The translations under genes were made by a program, and so were the position numbers. This document shows positions 8,649-18,500 of a DNA stretch of 62,905 nt, in pieces. Where the stretch lies: positions 1-62,905 of the forward strand of contig PUDQ02000062.1 of NCBI GenBank assembly GCA_002964805.2, written 5' to 3'. This stretch comes from Trametes villosa. Taxonomy: Eukaryota; Basidiomycota; Agaricomycetes; Polyporales; Polyporaceae. Below the pieces are notes generated by a model. The model had not been told where the DNA came from, did no database searches, and worked only from the letters and a program-made list of their open reading frames with translations. How positions within the stretch are numbered: the stretch's first letter is position 1; the number at the start of each line of letters is the position of its first letter.

Positions 8649-11600
8649 CTACTGTCCATCGTCCCTGATGGACCCACGGCCCGGGAAGCGTCCGCCCTCC
8701 CAGTCGCGGTCCGGAGGCGCAGCGTCGGTGAAGGTCATCCTCGGCTGCCATGGAAGGTTCTTGAAGTCGACGGCCTGGATCTTTCGAGGTGCGCTGGGCG
8801 CGCGCTTGTGGAACTCGGCTACCTTTTCCGGTGCGTTGGTCAGGTTTGATGCCGGTTCCCAGCTGTCCTCACCCTCGCCGTACCCTTTCCAGCGCACGAG
8901 GTATTGTAGCTGGTTACGGTAGCGACGGCTATCCAGGATCCGATCAACTTCGTATTCTTCTTCTCCGTCCACTTCCACGGGTTCGGGTGGCGGTGGTAAG
9001 CGTCCGTTCACCTCGTTCCCCCTCCATGGGGATAGACGGTCAACGTGGAACACGTCGTGAAGCTTGAGGGCGGGGGGAAGGGCCAAGCGATAGTCGAGGT
9101 CTCCGATTCGTTCGGTGACTTCGAACGGACCGAGCTGCCGGGGTCCTAGTTTAGGCGTGGCTTGATGGATGTGTATGTTCTTGGCCGTGAGCCAGACCCG
9201 GTCGCCGACCTTGAACGTGTGAGCTTTCCGCTTGCCGTCTTCGTAAGCTTGCTTCATGCGCTCTTTACTCATGCGCAGTGCCGCTTCCGCCTCCTTCCGT
9301 GCTTCCCGGAGCTTGGTGAGCCGAGCGTCGAGTGATGGGATCTGCGTGGGGCGTCCCGCCGGGATGGTGAAGTCCGGTCGGTAGCCGTATAGGACTTCGA
9401 ATGGGGTCTGTCCATGCGCCGTCTGTACCCGCGAGTTGAGTACGAACTCCGCCGTAGGAAGTAGGTCCGCCCAGTCGTCCTGTCGCTTGTCGCAGTAGAT
9501 CCGGAGGTATTGCTCGACCTCCTGATTGGCTCGCTCCGTCTGCCCATTTCCCATAGGGTGATACGCCGTGGTGAGACCGCTTTCGATGCCAAGGTGCTTG
9601 TACAGGGCCCTGGTGACTCGTGCGGCGAACTGGGGTCCTCGGTCCGACACAATCTTCTGGGGAATGCCGTGAAGCCGGAAGATGGTCTGATAGTGCAGTC
9701 CGCCTATCCCTTCGGCGGTGACGGTGTCGGTGGTGGCTACGAGGTGGACTTGCTTACTGTACAGGTCGACATACGTGGCGATGGCGTTGAACCCTTTCGA
9801 CGAGGGTAGACCCGTGATGAGATCCACGCCCATGACGACCCATGGTCCTTCAGGTACTTCGTGGGGCTGAAGCGTCGCGTGGGGGTGCGCGGCGGCCTTG
9901 TAGCGCTGGCACCGGTCACACCCAAGGACGTACTTCTCGACAAACCCGCTAATTCCCGGCCACCAGTACAGCCGGCTTACCAACTCCAGTGTCCCGTGCT
10001 TGCCCGGATGTCCAGCCGTAGGCGCATCGTGGCATTGCCGGACGATGGCCTCCCTAAGTCCTTCCTCGGGCGGGATGTACAACCGACCGCGGTAGTACAC
10101 CAGCCCACCCTCCTCTTCCCATTCCCACGTCCCATCCGTCAACTTCCGCGGCCCGTCCTTCCGTAGGGCTTCCAAACCCTTCAGGACTTCCGCCTCCCTC
10201 CTGCTGCTCTCCCTGATCCTTCCATCCAGCGGGTTCTCTACCCGAAGCGCCGCGGCGGCAATGGCCACAAAGCGCTCGGGTTTGAGCACAATCTGATCCC
10301 GGTTGTCCTCGGCATCACTGACTTGGAGCTCCGAGATTCGAGACAGGGGGTCGGCCTGCATGTTGGCCGTGCCCGGCTTGTGCGTGAGCGTGAAATCGAA
10401 GCGAGAGAGCCAGAGCGCCCAGCGGGCCTGTCGTCGGGTAAGGTTCTGGGCGGTCTTCCAGTGTTCGAGGTTGCGATGATCGGTGATGATTTCGAAGGGT
10501 TCGGGTAGTCCTTCCAGGAAGTGGCGCCAATCCTCCAATGCTCGCACGATGGCCATGAGTTCACGATCGTAGATCTCGTAGTTCCGCTCCGCCTCGGTCA
10601 TAGACTCGGACCGAAACGCCACGGGATGCCACAGCCCGTCTTCTAGCTTCTGTAGCAGAACTCCGCCAGTCGCGTATCCGGAGGCGTCCACTTCTACCCG
10701 GGTTGGCCGCTCTGGCTCCCAGGTCACCAACACCGGTTCGGTGGTGAAGGCTTCCTTGAGCTTGTCGAAAGCGGTGCGCTGCCGAAGACCCCATTCCCAG
10801 GGGGTGTCCTTCTTAGTGAGGTCGTGAAGGGGGCGAGTGATCTTGGCGAAGTCCTTGATAAAGCGACGGTAGAAGTTGGCGAAGCCGATGAAGCCTCGGA
10901 CTTCACGGAGGTTGCGGGGGTGGGGCCAATCGCGTACTGCCTGGATTTTGACGGGGTCCATGCTGACTTCGCCTTGCCGGATCACGAGTCCTAGATACTC
11001 GATCTCGGTTTGATCAAACTCGCACTTTTCCGGCCGGAGGAACAGATCGTGGGCTTGGAGCCGCCGCAGTACCTCGTGGGTGACCCTGCGGTGTTCGTCA
11101 AGCGTTGCGCTAAAGATCAGGATGTCGTCCAAGTACACCGCTACCTTCCCGGCTGCGATCAGATCCCCAAAGATGGAATTCATCAGGGCCTGGAACGTCG
11201 CAGGCGAGTTGGTCAGTCCAAAGAACATAACGCGGGGTTCGAACAGGCCCCGGTTGGTAGTGAAGGCCGCTTTCCATTCGTCGCCTTCCTTGATCCGTAC
11301 GTTGTTGTAGCCCCAACGAACGTCGAACTTGGTGAAGTACTTTGATTGGCGAAGGCGATTGATGATGTCGGATGCGAGGGGTAGCGGATAGCGGTTCTTC
11401 ACGGTGATGTCGTTCAACTTTCGGTAGTCTTGGACCATGCGGAGCTTGCCGTCCTTCTTCTTGACAAAGAAGACGGGGGAAGCCATGGGGGACTTGGACG
11501 GGGTGATGTAGCCTTTGCGAAGGTTCTCCTCGAGGAAGGCGTCCAGCTCGGCCTGCTCATTGACCGGCATCGGATACACCTTGGACCGGAGGGTCTCGGG

Positions 11601-12398
11601 AGCGTCAGGCTTCAGATCTATGGTGTGATCGTACGGCTTGTGCTCGGGTAGTCTTTCAGACTCCTGCTCCGAGAATACTTTGGAGTACTGGCGATACTCC
11701 TCCGGTACCATCTCTTCGAACGTCTTTGCGGGCTTAGCGCGGTGGGCCTCGGCGGCGAGCTCGGTGGAGTACGTGAACCCGGCGGCACACCAGAGTTCCT
11801 CGGTGGCTTCCTCCAGAACTCCGAGCTTCTGCCACTGCCTTCTCAGGCGCCGATTGGCCGAGATCTTCTCGAACGGGGGGAGGTCCTCCACGGGGGTCGC
11901 CGACCGACCGTCCGTTTCGACCTCAACCTTCCCATTCGTCCAATCTATCTGCGGATTGATCTTCCGAAGCCAGGGCAGTCCAAGGATGATGTCCTCAGGA
12001 CCGATGTCCGTGACCAGGAACTCGGTGCGTTCGTTGTGCGATCCGAGGCCTAGCTCCAGACGTGCAAAGTGGGTAATGCTCCCGGCTCGGTTACGTGATC
12101 CGTCGATGTTGTGAAGGGGAATGGCTCGCGCCAGGGGGTGGATCAGGACGTGATGCTGATCGATGAAGCGTTGATGGATGAATAGACCCGTGGCCCCGGA
12201 GTCTATCATGGCTACTGCGTTTACGTTACGGTGTCTCCCTTTGAGATTCACACTGATGCGGAAGTGCGAACTAGTCGTGTCTATTTCAGGTATAGTGAAC
12301 GTACATGAGGAGACTGAATCATAGATGGATGGAGAGGGGATGTCCGTGCGTAAACCAGCGGGTGTCGGCGTCGTAGCCTTTGCGCGCACCCGATCTAA
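8649..12398 (-). CDS. pol: Pol polyprotein of element B (protease-RT-RNase H-integrase-chromodomain)
   Basis: About 1250 codons, read by -1 frameshifting from gag; the frame is open back to 12620, but the sensible entry is the slip at 12397-12401. Domains in order: aspartic protease (AMIDSGATGLF, with ILGLPWL downstream); RT (YPLPLASDIINRL, VMFFGLTNSPATFQ, catalytic VYLDDILIFS); RNase H (DASG, YDRELMAI, TDHRNL, ADPLSR); integrase finger (HDAPTAGHPG..CDRCQ) and D,D,E core (MGVDLITGLP, SDRGPQFA, MGNGQTERANQE); and a C-terminal chromodomain (YLVRWKGYGEGEDSWEPASN). All catalytic residues I can check are present and no stop interrupts it. The chromodomain is expected to steer integration to methylated-histone chromatin. 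Stop codon and polypurine tract are contiguous. Confidence 0.93.
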   Translation of the reverse strand, partial: LDRVRAKATTPTPAGLRTDIPSPSIYDSVSSCTFTIPEIDTTSSHFRISVNLKGRHRNVNAVAMIDSGATGLFIHQRFIDQHHVLIHPLARAIPLHNIDGSRNRAGSITHFARLELGLGSHNERTEFLVTDIGPEDIILGLPWLRKINPQIDWTNGKVEVETDGRSATPVEDLPPFEKISANRRLRRQWQKLGVLEEATEELWCAAGFTYSTELAAEAHRAKPAKTFEEMVPEEYRQYSKVFSEQESERLPEHKPYDHTIDLKPDAPETLRSKVYPMPVNEQAELDAFLEENLRKGYITPSKSPMASPVFFVKKKDGKLRMVQDYRKLNDITVKNRYPLPLASDIINRLRQSKYFTKFDVRWGYNNVRIKEGDEWKAAFTTNRGLFEPRVMFFGLTNSPATFQALMNSIFGDLIAAGKVAVYLDDILIFSATLDEHRRVTHEVLRRLQAHDLFLRPEKCEFDQTEIEYLGLVIRQGEVSMDPVKIQAVRDWPHPRNLREVRGFIGFANFYRRFIKDFAKITRPLHDLTKKDTPWEWGLRQRTAFDKLKEAFTTEPVLVTWEPERPTRVEVDASGYATGGVLLQKLEDGLWHPVAFRSESMTEAERNYEIYDRELMAIVRALEDWRHFLEGLPEPFEIITDHRNLEHWKTAQNLTRRQARWALWLSRFDFTLTHKPGTANMQADPLSRISELQVSDAEDNRDQIVLKPERFVAIAAAALRVENPLDGRIRESSRREAEVLKGLEALRKDGPRKLTDGTWEWEEEGGLVYYRGRLYIPPEEGLREAIVRQCHDAPTAGHPGKHGTLELVSRLYWWPGISGFVEKYVLGCDRCQRYKAAAHPHATLQPHEVPEGPWVVMGVDLITGLPSSKGFNAIATYVDLYSKQVHLVATTDTVTAEGIGGLHYQTIFRLHGIPQKIVSDRGPQFAARVTRALYKHLGIESGLTTAYHPMGNGQTERANQEVEQYLRIYCDKRQDDWADLLPTAEFVLNSRVQTAHGQTPFEVLYGYRPDFTIPAGRPTQIPSLDARLTKLREARKEAEAALRMSKERMKQAYEDGKRKAHTFKVGDRVWLTAKNIHIHQATPKLGPRQLGPFEVTERIGDLDYRLALPPALKLHDVFHVDRLSPWRGNEVNGRLPPPPEPVEVDGEEEYEVDRILDSRRYRNQLQYLVRWKGYGEGEDSWEPASNLTNAPEKVAEFHKRAPSAPRKIQAVDFKNLPWQPRMTFTDAAPPDRDWEGGRFPGRGSIRDDGQ

Positions 12399-12403
12399 AA
12401 AGC
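12395..12403 (-). promoter_or_regulatory. Candidate -1 frameshift site at the gag stop of element B
   Basis: On the minus strand gag ends GCT TTT TAG. A one-base backward slip on the five-T run changes the TAG into TTA and continues in the pol frame (GFLDRVRAK...). The slip site overlaps the stop codon itself. Element E has the equivalent GGT TTT TGA. Confidence 0.65.
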
Positions 12404-13603
12404 CTGCTTCATCGCCTCGATCTGCGCGGCGAGCTGCCTCTGCCCTTCGAGGAGCTGGGCGATGATGTCGACCTGACTGGCCGACACCGTTGCTTCGGTA
12501 GCGGCGGCTGCGGTGTCCGAGGGAGCCTCCTCCTCGGTCGCTGCCACGCGCTGCTTCTTCGGCTGACCCATGTACTTGCTCTGACAAACCACCTCGCGGT
12601 GGCCCGTCCTTCCGCACCACGCGCAGATGTCACGCTCGTGGTTGCCGTCGCGCTTGTTGTGGGCGGTCGACCCACAGCCGAAGCACTTGCCTGTCATCGA
12701 CTTGATGAAGGCCTCACGGGTGCGGGTTGAGTCGATGTCCATCGCGTTCGGATCTTTGAACGGGGTGGTCGGGGTCGTGGTCGTGGTTGTGCCGAAGCGG
12801 GGGAACGAGGACGGCTTGCCCTGTTCGCGTGCCTTCTCGGCCTTGCGCTGCCGAGCACGGAAGTCGAAGTCCGTGGCGACGGTGATGAGGTCGTCGAGGG
12901 TGCCGGTACTGCGCTCGGTCTGAGCGAGCAGGTCCTTGATGTTGCTGGCGAGGTGCTCATAGAAACGGTCGCGGAGGTCGGCGTCCGAATAGCCAGTGCG
13001 GCCCATGATCTCCTTGAACTTGGCGGCGTACTCCGGAAGGGTCTTGCTTCCCTGCCACAAGGCGGCGAGCGCGTTCTTTGCGTCGACCACTTCAGAGGAT
13101 GTCTCGAAGCGCGCCTTGAAAGCCTTCCGGAACTCGCTCCAACTGTCCTGGAAGGGGCGCTTGGCGCGTGTGGATTCCGCGACCAGTTCGAGGTAGGGTG
13201 TTCCCCAGATGGCGGCTTCGTCCTGGAGGTAGGTGAGGGCGGCGACGATCCATTTCTGATCGTTGATTACGTAGCCGCCTTCCGCCTGATCGTTGAGAAG
13301 GGGCCCCGTGGACATGGCGTAGGCGGTGAAGGCGGCAAGGAACCGTCGCGCATCAGCGCTCGAAGTTCCCTTGAACGGGGTGGGCTTCTGGATGGCCTTA
13401 TCCAGGAAGCGCGTGGGAGGGGAAGCGACTGCGGGGGCGGCGGCGGGAGCGGGGCCGGCGGCGTCTTCGGCTGCTTCGCCTTGCGCCGGGGCTCGCGGGG
13501 TGAGGGTCTGGACTAGTTCCGTAAGGGTCGCGGTGAGGGTGGCGAGGGAGGCCTGGATGTGGGCCTGCCCGTCGATGAGTCCTTGGAGCGCTTCTGTCGA
13601 CAT
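12395..13603 (-). CDS. gag: Gag polyprotein of element B
   Basis: 402 aa from the first AUG that could serve as a gag start. Residues ~1-60 form an Ala/Thr-rich linker. ~68-240 is a capsid-type Retrotrans_gag region (KPTPFKGTSSADARRFLAAF, AAIWGTPYL, WSEFRKAFKARFE). A basic stretch (RARQRKAEKAREQGK) precedes the nucleocapsid, which has one irregular knuckle (CFGCGSTAH...C) and one canonical CX2CX4HX4C (CAWCGRTGHREVVC). It should form the virus-like particle and package RNA. The C-terminus overlaps pol. The frame stays open upstream of this ATG for ~125 codons (see leader entry), so a longer Gag is possible. Confidence 0.9.
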   Translation of the reverse strand: MSTEALQGLIDGQAHIQASLATLTATLTELVQTLTPRAPAQGEAAEDAAGPAPAAAPAVASPPTRFLDKAIQKPTPFKGTSSADARRFLAAFTAYAMSTGPLLNDQAEGGYVINDQKWIVAALTYLQDEAAIWGTPYLELVAESTRAKRPFQDSWSEFRKAFKARFETSSEVVDAKNALAALWQGSKTLPEYAAKFKEIMGRTGYSDADLRDRFYEHLASNIKDLLAQTERSTGTLDDLITVATDFDFRARQRKAEKAREQGKPSSFPRFGTTTTTTPTTPFKDPNAMDIDSTRTREAFIKSMTGKCFGCGSTAHNKRDGNHERDICAWCGRTGHREVVCQSKYMGQPKKQRVAATEEEAPSDTAAAATEATVSASQVDIIAQLLEGQRQLAAQIEAMKQAF

Positions 13604-14353
13604 GATGGGCGACAGGGGAGGTTCGGGGGTAGGGGTGCGGTGGGGTGATGGAACCGGTGATGCGGGGACCGGTGTAGGAACGACCGGCGTTGGTGGTGCC
13701 GGTGTGGGAGCCCGCGTGTCAGGAAGCGGGGTGAACTCCGGGAGGAACTCGCTGATCTGGCTGAGGGAGGTAGGTTGGAGACGAGGGGTGATTTCGTCGT
13801 CGAATAGATTCTCTGGCGAGGTGATGGAGTAGAGACGGTTGGGACAGGGGAACCGAGCGCAGTCTGCCCAGAGGTCCTCGTCGTCGCGGAAGACGTCAAC
13901 CTTGTCGTCGCGATCGTAGGCGTGGACTTTGTTGGCGCACTCAAGATCCAGGGTGTCCTCTCCCGATCTCGGGACTTAATCTGCAGATTTCGCTACCCGA
14001 CACTGACTGCTCAGCCTCCTCGGCCTATTGCTGTGTCCTTTTACCACAAGGGACACGAGCCCAAGGTTAACCTGCCTTGGCTTCCTATTGCCGCGTTTCT
14101 TTGCCTCCTACACCCGAAGGTGCACTCGTTACAACCAACACCGGATTTTACACTGCGGGTTAGGCAGATTCCGCGTATTGTACCAATCAAAAGATCGGCA
14201 AGCCTGGGGTTGCGCCCTGACCGTTACTCCGAGGTGACAAAGCACGTGCGCAAGGGGTACCAACACAGGGGGTGATCACGAAGCAGAAAGGACTTACGCG
14301 TGAGGGAGGATCTGGTCGGCAGATCTCCGGCACGGTGGGGGATCTTGACCTAA
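13604..14353 (-). other. AUG-free leader of element B with an open gag-frame extension
   Basis: Between the LTR and the gag AUG there is no ATG in any of the three forward frames. From a TAA at about 13975 down to the gag ATG the gag frame is continuously open and its translation is protein-like (e.g. DDEDLWADCARFPCPNRLYS, then Pro/Thr-rich). A CTG at 13951-13949 in the context ACCCTGG (A at -3, G at +4) is in frame, 116 codons before the gag ATG, and is a good non-AUG start candidate. A spliced upstream exon is an alternative: CTGCAG near 13980 resembles a 3' splice site. The extension shows no match I recognise. Confidence 0.55.
14342..14351 (-). promoter_or_regulatory. Self-priming primer-binding site of element B
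   Basis: Reads AGGTCAAGAT on the minus strand, starting 2 nt after the 5' LTR end. It is exactly complementary (10 of 10) to ATCTTGACCT at 14562-14553 in the LTR, the predicted RNA 5' end. There is no TGG-starting tRNA-type site at this place. Confidence 0.75.
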
Positions 14354-14811
14354 TGTCGCGGAGCTAGGCCCGGCACGACGAGGTACTGCACACAACTAAG
14401 AAAACTGAAACGATCTAACTCCCGGGGTGGTGGACGAAGGTCTCACAGCACCTGAGCGTAGGTTCTCACGACGAATCTAGCCCAAAGACCAAGTTAACAT
14501 TCAGAACATAAGAGCGAATACAAAACAAGGCTTACCTAGCCCAAAGACCAAGAGGTCAAGATGAGGGCTAGGGTCGCTACAGGGGGTCCTTATATACTAA
14601 GCAAGGGGAGCCAAACATGTACAAACGTCGAGGTGGTCTGTGCGCACAATGCACTCAACCTGCAGGTAGGGGTCAGGTGATGAGTCACGTGATCTATCTA
14701 CTCTAACTCTAAGTCCCGTGCGTGCTAAGTACCGTAGAATGGCCGTAGAAAAGCAGGAAAAAATGCGGAAAAATATGGAAAAATACAGGGCGTCTAGTCG
14801 TCTCCACGACA
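14354..14811 (-). repeat. 5' LTR of element B
   Basis: 458 bp, same orientation as the 8180-8637 copy. Its inner end reads TGTCGCGGAG in place of TGTCGTGGAG. It contains the TATA box and predicted transcription start. Confidence 0.95.
14553..14596 (-). promoter_or_regulatory. TATA box and predicted transcription start of element B
   Basis: Minus-strand TATATAA at 14596-14590 lies 34 bp before the A at 14562, where the sequence complementary to the primer-binding site begins. The spacing fits a core promoter, and the self-primer requires RNA to start at or very near this base. Confidence 0.6.
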
Positions 14812-14874
14812 GTAGGATGGTCATGAGGTAGAGTGTATATGTTATGCAGTGTATGATATGGTACATTTTGTCCC

Positions 14875-15282
14875 CTATGTCAGCGGGTGGTGCTCCTGCA
14901 TGGCCATTATCTCGCGGCCGAGTTCAACACTGTTATAAACGCTGACCACCCGGATAACGAGCCGCTCCATGTCGGTACTGAGTGGTATGGGCTCGTTGAG
15001 GCGGACCAATGTCCAGTCGCCTGCGCCGGCATCCCAGGACTCGAGCATAACTGCCTCCGGGGGTATGATGTTGCCCGCGGTACAGAGGGTGCACAGCTGT
15101 CTGTACCGCTGCAGAAGGAGGTTGCGCTGGTCGGTCCGAATGCGAAGATTGCAAATGGTTGGCGGCGAGTTGTCCTGCCACTGCTGTTAGCCACCAATAA
15201 TGTGCGGGTACAGTTTATTGCGTACCTCAGCCCATAGTGCAATTCGAAGCCGCCGAGGGTACGCCGTGTTGAGATGCGTCAT
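14875..15282 (-). CDS. Small two-exon gene of unknown function beside the Crypton-like gene
   Basis: Exon 1 15226-15282 and exon 2 14875-15174, joined across a 51-bp intron with donor GTACGC, branch CTAAC and acceptor GCAG, give 118 aa. Without splicing the frame has a TAA at 15187-15189, which lies inside the intron. The product is hydrophilic with a central helical-looking part (RIRTDQRNLLLQRYRQLC) and ends REIMAMQEHHPLT. I know no family for it. It lies 268 bp downstream of the recombinase gene on the same strand and 64 bp from the edge of element B, so it may be a companion gene of the Crypton-like element. More upstream exons cannot be excluded. Confidence 0.5.
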
Positions 15283-15549
15283 CGTGTAGGTGTAGGATAT
15301 GCTGGCTAGCTAGAGGTGTGATCGTAATGGGGTGTGTGCTCATGAAGGGTGTCTTGAGCCTGCTTATATGTGTATAAGACAATTGTCGGAAGTATACATT
15401 GGGCATATCCGATACTTAGAAGTTCAGGCTCCAGACCCTGGCACACCCGATGGCACATCCGAGGTTGGCCCTCACGCCAGTATTGCAAGCTCCAACATAG
15501 ATCATTTCGGACCGTTTCGGAATACACAGACAGTATCTAAACATGGTAA

Positions 15550-18500
15550 CTACGGTGTGCCAGCCTTGCGCTTTTTGCTCCGTGCCCCAAAGGCGGGCGC
15601 CCGCTTCCGCTTCCCTCCGGTGGAGGCCACTGCTGGCAGAGCCGATGAGATGCTGGCTGGAGAGCTGAAGGCGGTGAGACTGGAAGACGGATCAAGGACG
15701 GGCGGTGTAGATGGGCAGCTCGTCGGAGATGATGTTGGTAATGATGGCGGCGGCACTGTCATGTTGGATCCGGCGGCGGCGGCGGCGGTTTTGCGCTGCT
15801 CAGCCAGCTTGTTGGCGAGGCCACTCACACCGAGTTTAGCAGTGCTACCATCCTTACCCGCGCGCATCTCCTCAAGTCGTGCGATGGCGTCCTCAGGTGT
15901 GATGCGTTCAGATTGGACCGTGTGATCAATCCATTCCGGGATTTCGCGGAAGCGTTCCCAGGATTTACGTGCCTGTAATCTGACGTGAGACTGGGCGCGT
16001 AGTGAACAGATGGAATTAGACGTACCGTTGTGCCCTGTCGCCAGCTGGATAGAAACCGTTGTTCCACGAGCCGAAGTGGGGGTTTCATCGCTGTAGGATT
16101 ATTGGCGGCATCCCGTACGATCTCGCCTGTATTGTAACACTGCCAAAGCTCTTGCAGAGATGACCGGTCGAGCGACCGCGAGGGCTTCCAGGCCTTCCAG
16201 AGGTATGCGGTGCCCGCCTTGGTGACATGCCGAAAGACTTGATCCCACGTTACGGAGCCGGTCCCGAAATCAGGCATGCGCGGAGGATGGCCTGAAGGAA
16301 ATGAGTTAAATAGTAAAGGGGCGGTCAGATGAACGAGCACATACCTGGTGTGGTGAATGCCGCTGCAGGAGGGAGCACCAGGTCGACCTCTGTTCGAGGC
16401 CGTGCCATGACAGGCGATGACGGCGACAGCGCCACGAATGCCCGGAATGAATCGTCTCCAATCTGGTAGGTACCCGTATCTTGGCGCGCGCGGGTCTCCG
16501 TGTCAACGAAGAACTCGTCCATGAACTCAGACGGCATGCGCTCGACCTGGGTCTGCATATCCTCCAGCTCGAAAGGTGGATCAAGCCCATCGCAGCGCGT
16601 CGTACCGGTGTCAGTTGGCATAACACCGCAGGCACCTGCAGCGAGTAAATGAGCAGACAAATAAATATGACTTGAGCGTAGACATACCGAAGTCGAGCGC
16701 AGCAGCATGAGAATGCTCCGCCATATGCCGGGCTCCTTCGATAGACACCCGTGTCTTGGGTGGGGAGAGTACCGCTGTGCGGCGGTTCACTATAGTACGC
16801 AGCTGCGCGACTTCGCGCGACTGCTGCTGTAACGTGACCACCATCTGCTGCAAAGACTGGCGTAGGAGCGTATTCTGCAGCCGTTCCAAGCTGATTGGGT
16901 CCCCCTTGCTCGCCTCGAGTGCGGTAAGCTGGGCAGGAAACTCCGTACTCATCCACAACTTCACGTCGTCGTGTGCGAGTGCTGGAAGACGGAATATGGG
17001 CGAGTCTGGTAGGACCTGGTATGTAGCTGCTGCGCACTAACCTTGGCATGAGTGTCCGAGTATCACAGTGCGCAAGGGAACCTACTTACGAGGAAAAGAT
17101 GCGGGCGCAGCATAACCACGGTCTTCCAGAAATTGGTTGTCCCGCGAAGTTGGGCACCACCTGCATTAGAAGATGACCGATTAGTTATGCAGCTTTATAC
17201 GGGACACTAGACACGACACGAACCACTGACGGACGTGATGATACCCTCCGCCATTGGGCACATGCGTGCGAGGAAGGTGGGAGGTACGGGAATCTGACAG
17301 CGTGTTGGTGCGTAATCCTCATGCTCCATATACCCGTGACACCCCAAGATCGCCTGCAGACATAGGCGTAAGCACAAAGTGCGCTGAGAATATATGACGC
17401 ATACCTTCTTAGGCAGCGCCGGTGCATAGACATCGAAGTAAGTACTGTGCGCCCAGCCGAGCCGCACGGTTTCTGAGCTCTCCACGCTAGTAATACATTG
17501 AGTATATGACATCGGTCAACATCTGGGGAACAGAGCGTACCCGAGCCGCTCCTGCTGGTAGCCCAGGATGTGTCGCGGAAGATGGGCCTTGATGCCGGAC
17601 TCGAAATTCGCCTTCTTGAATGCTTGGCAATAGAGGTTGTAGAGACTGTGCTCGTTATATGCGGCATTAGGTGACGAGCCAAAAAGCAAGTGTACCTAAT
17701 AAGGGAATGTCAGAGCCTACGCTGCGCTCAAATGTAGAGGCTCACCTGGCGCCAACTCGAGTTGAAGTTCCACTGGATATCCAGCTTATCCTCGAGTCGG
17801 TATTGATCGAACAAGTAATGAAGAAAGAACGCGAGAGCGCCGAAAGGGCACTGACGCGGGTCTTGGTGTGCAATCCAGCATGTGTACCGTGGATTCACAG
17901 CCTGGCGACTATGTAAGAACAGAAGTAGCTATCATACTAGTGAAGCTTACCGTCTGCATACCACGGTTGCTCGTCTTGTCCTCGGACTGTACTGCAACAA
18001 TCGCCGGGATCTGCGTGACCTTGTTGGGGTGTGATAGCGTATGTGGCTGGAGCTCGCATAGTCTGATTGCACGGATGTCGTCGCCCCGCTTGCCGCTGGC
18101 AGTACAGAGCGTCCAAGCCAGGTAGCCCTTGACAGCACTCTGGACTGCGTGATTGATCAGGACGTCAGCCAGCGCACACCGAACTACGAGTGCATGCGTG
18201 ACTTACTCTCCCTGTGCTGCAGGAAACCCGTGCGGATGTTGTTGAGTTGCTCATCCGAGACCTTCTCAAGGAAGGTATTGGCGACGATGTCGGGTGCATC
18301 CTCGGCGGGAATGAGTCCTCTGCATGTAGACGTTAGTGTGTGCGTGCAGTATGTGATACACTACGGCACCCACAGACGAGCATTTCGCAGGGCCTCGTTC
18401 ATGCGCGCCTTGACGAGATCGTACACACGGACGGTGGTCGCAGGCCGCGTGTTTGCCAGGGCAGGATCGCGTGCATCCTGGACTTTGCGGATGCGAAGAG

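Larger units (their letters stand above)
8180..14811 (-). mobile_element. Ty3/gypsy element B, complete with LTRs and target-site duplication
   Basis: Two 458-bp LTRs (8180-8637 and 14354-14811), both in the same orientation, bound gag and pol on the minus strand. The 5 bp before the left LTR (8175-8179) and after the right LTR (14812-14816) are both GTAGG, a 5-bp target duplication typical of Ty3/gypsy. I found only two differences between the LTRs (8185 T / 14359 C; 8336 C / 14510 A), so the insertion is recent. Gag and Pol frames are open over their whole length, so the copy looks potentially autonomous. Self-priming site, chromodomain and minus-one gag/pol junction suggest the Tf1/sushi branch of chromoviruses. 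Confidence 0.95.

Noticed and set aside
8544..13944. Plus-strand ORFs across element B, such as 12953-13516 and 11638-12114
   Set aside because: They are antisense to the intact gag and pol frames and show no motif.
15187..15189. In-frame TAA taken as proof that the small gene is a pseudogene
   Set aside because: It lies inside a 51-bp intron with good donor, CTAAC branch and acceptor that preserves the frame.
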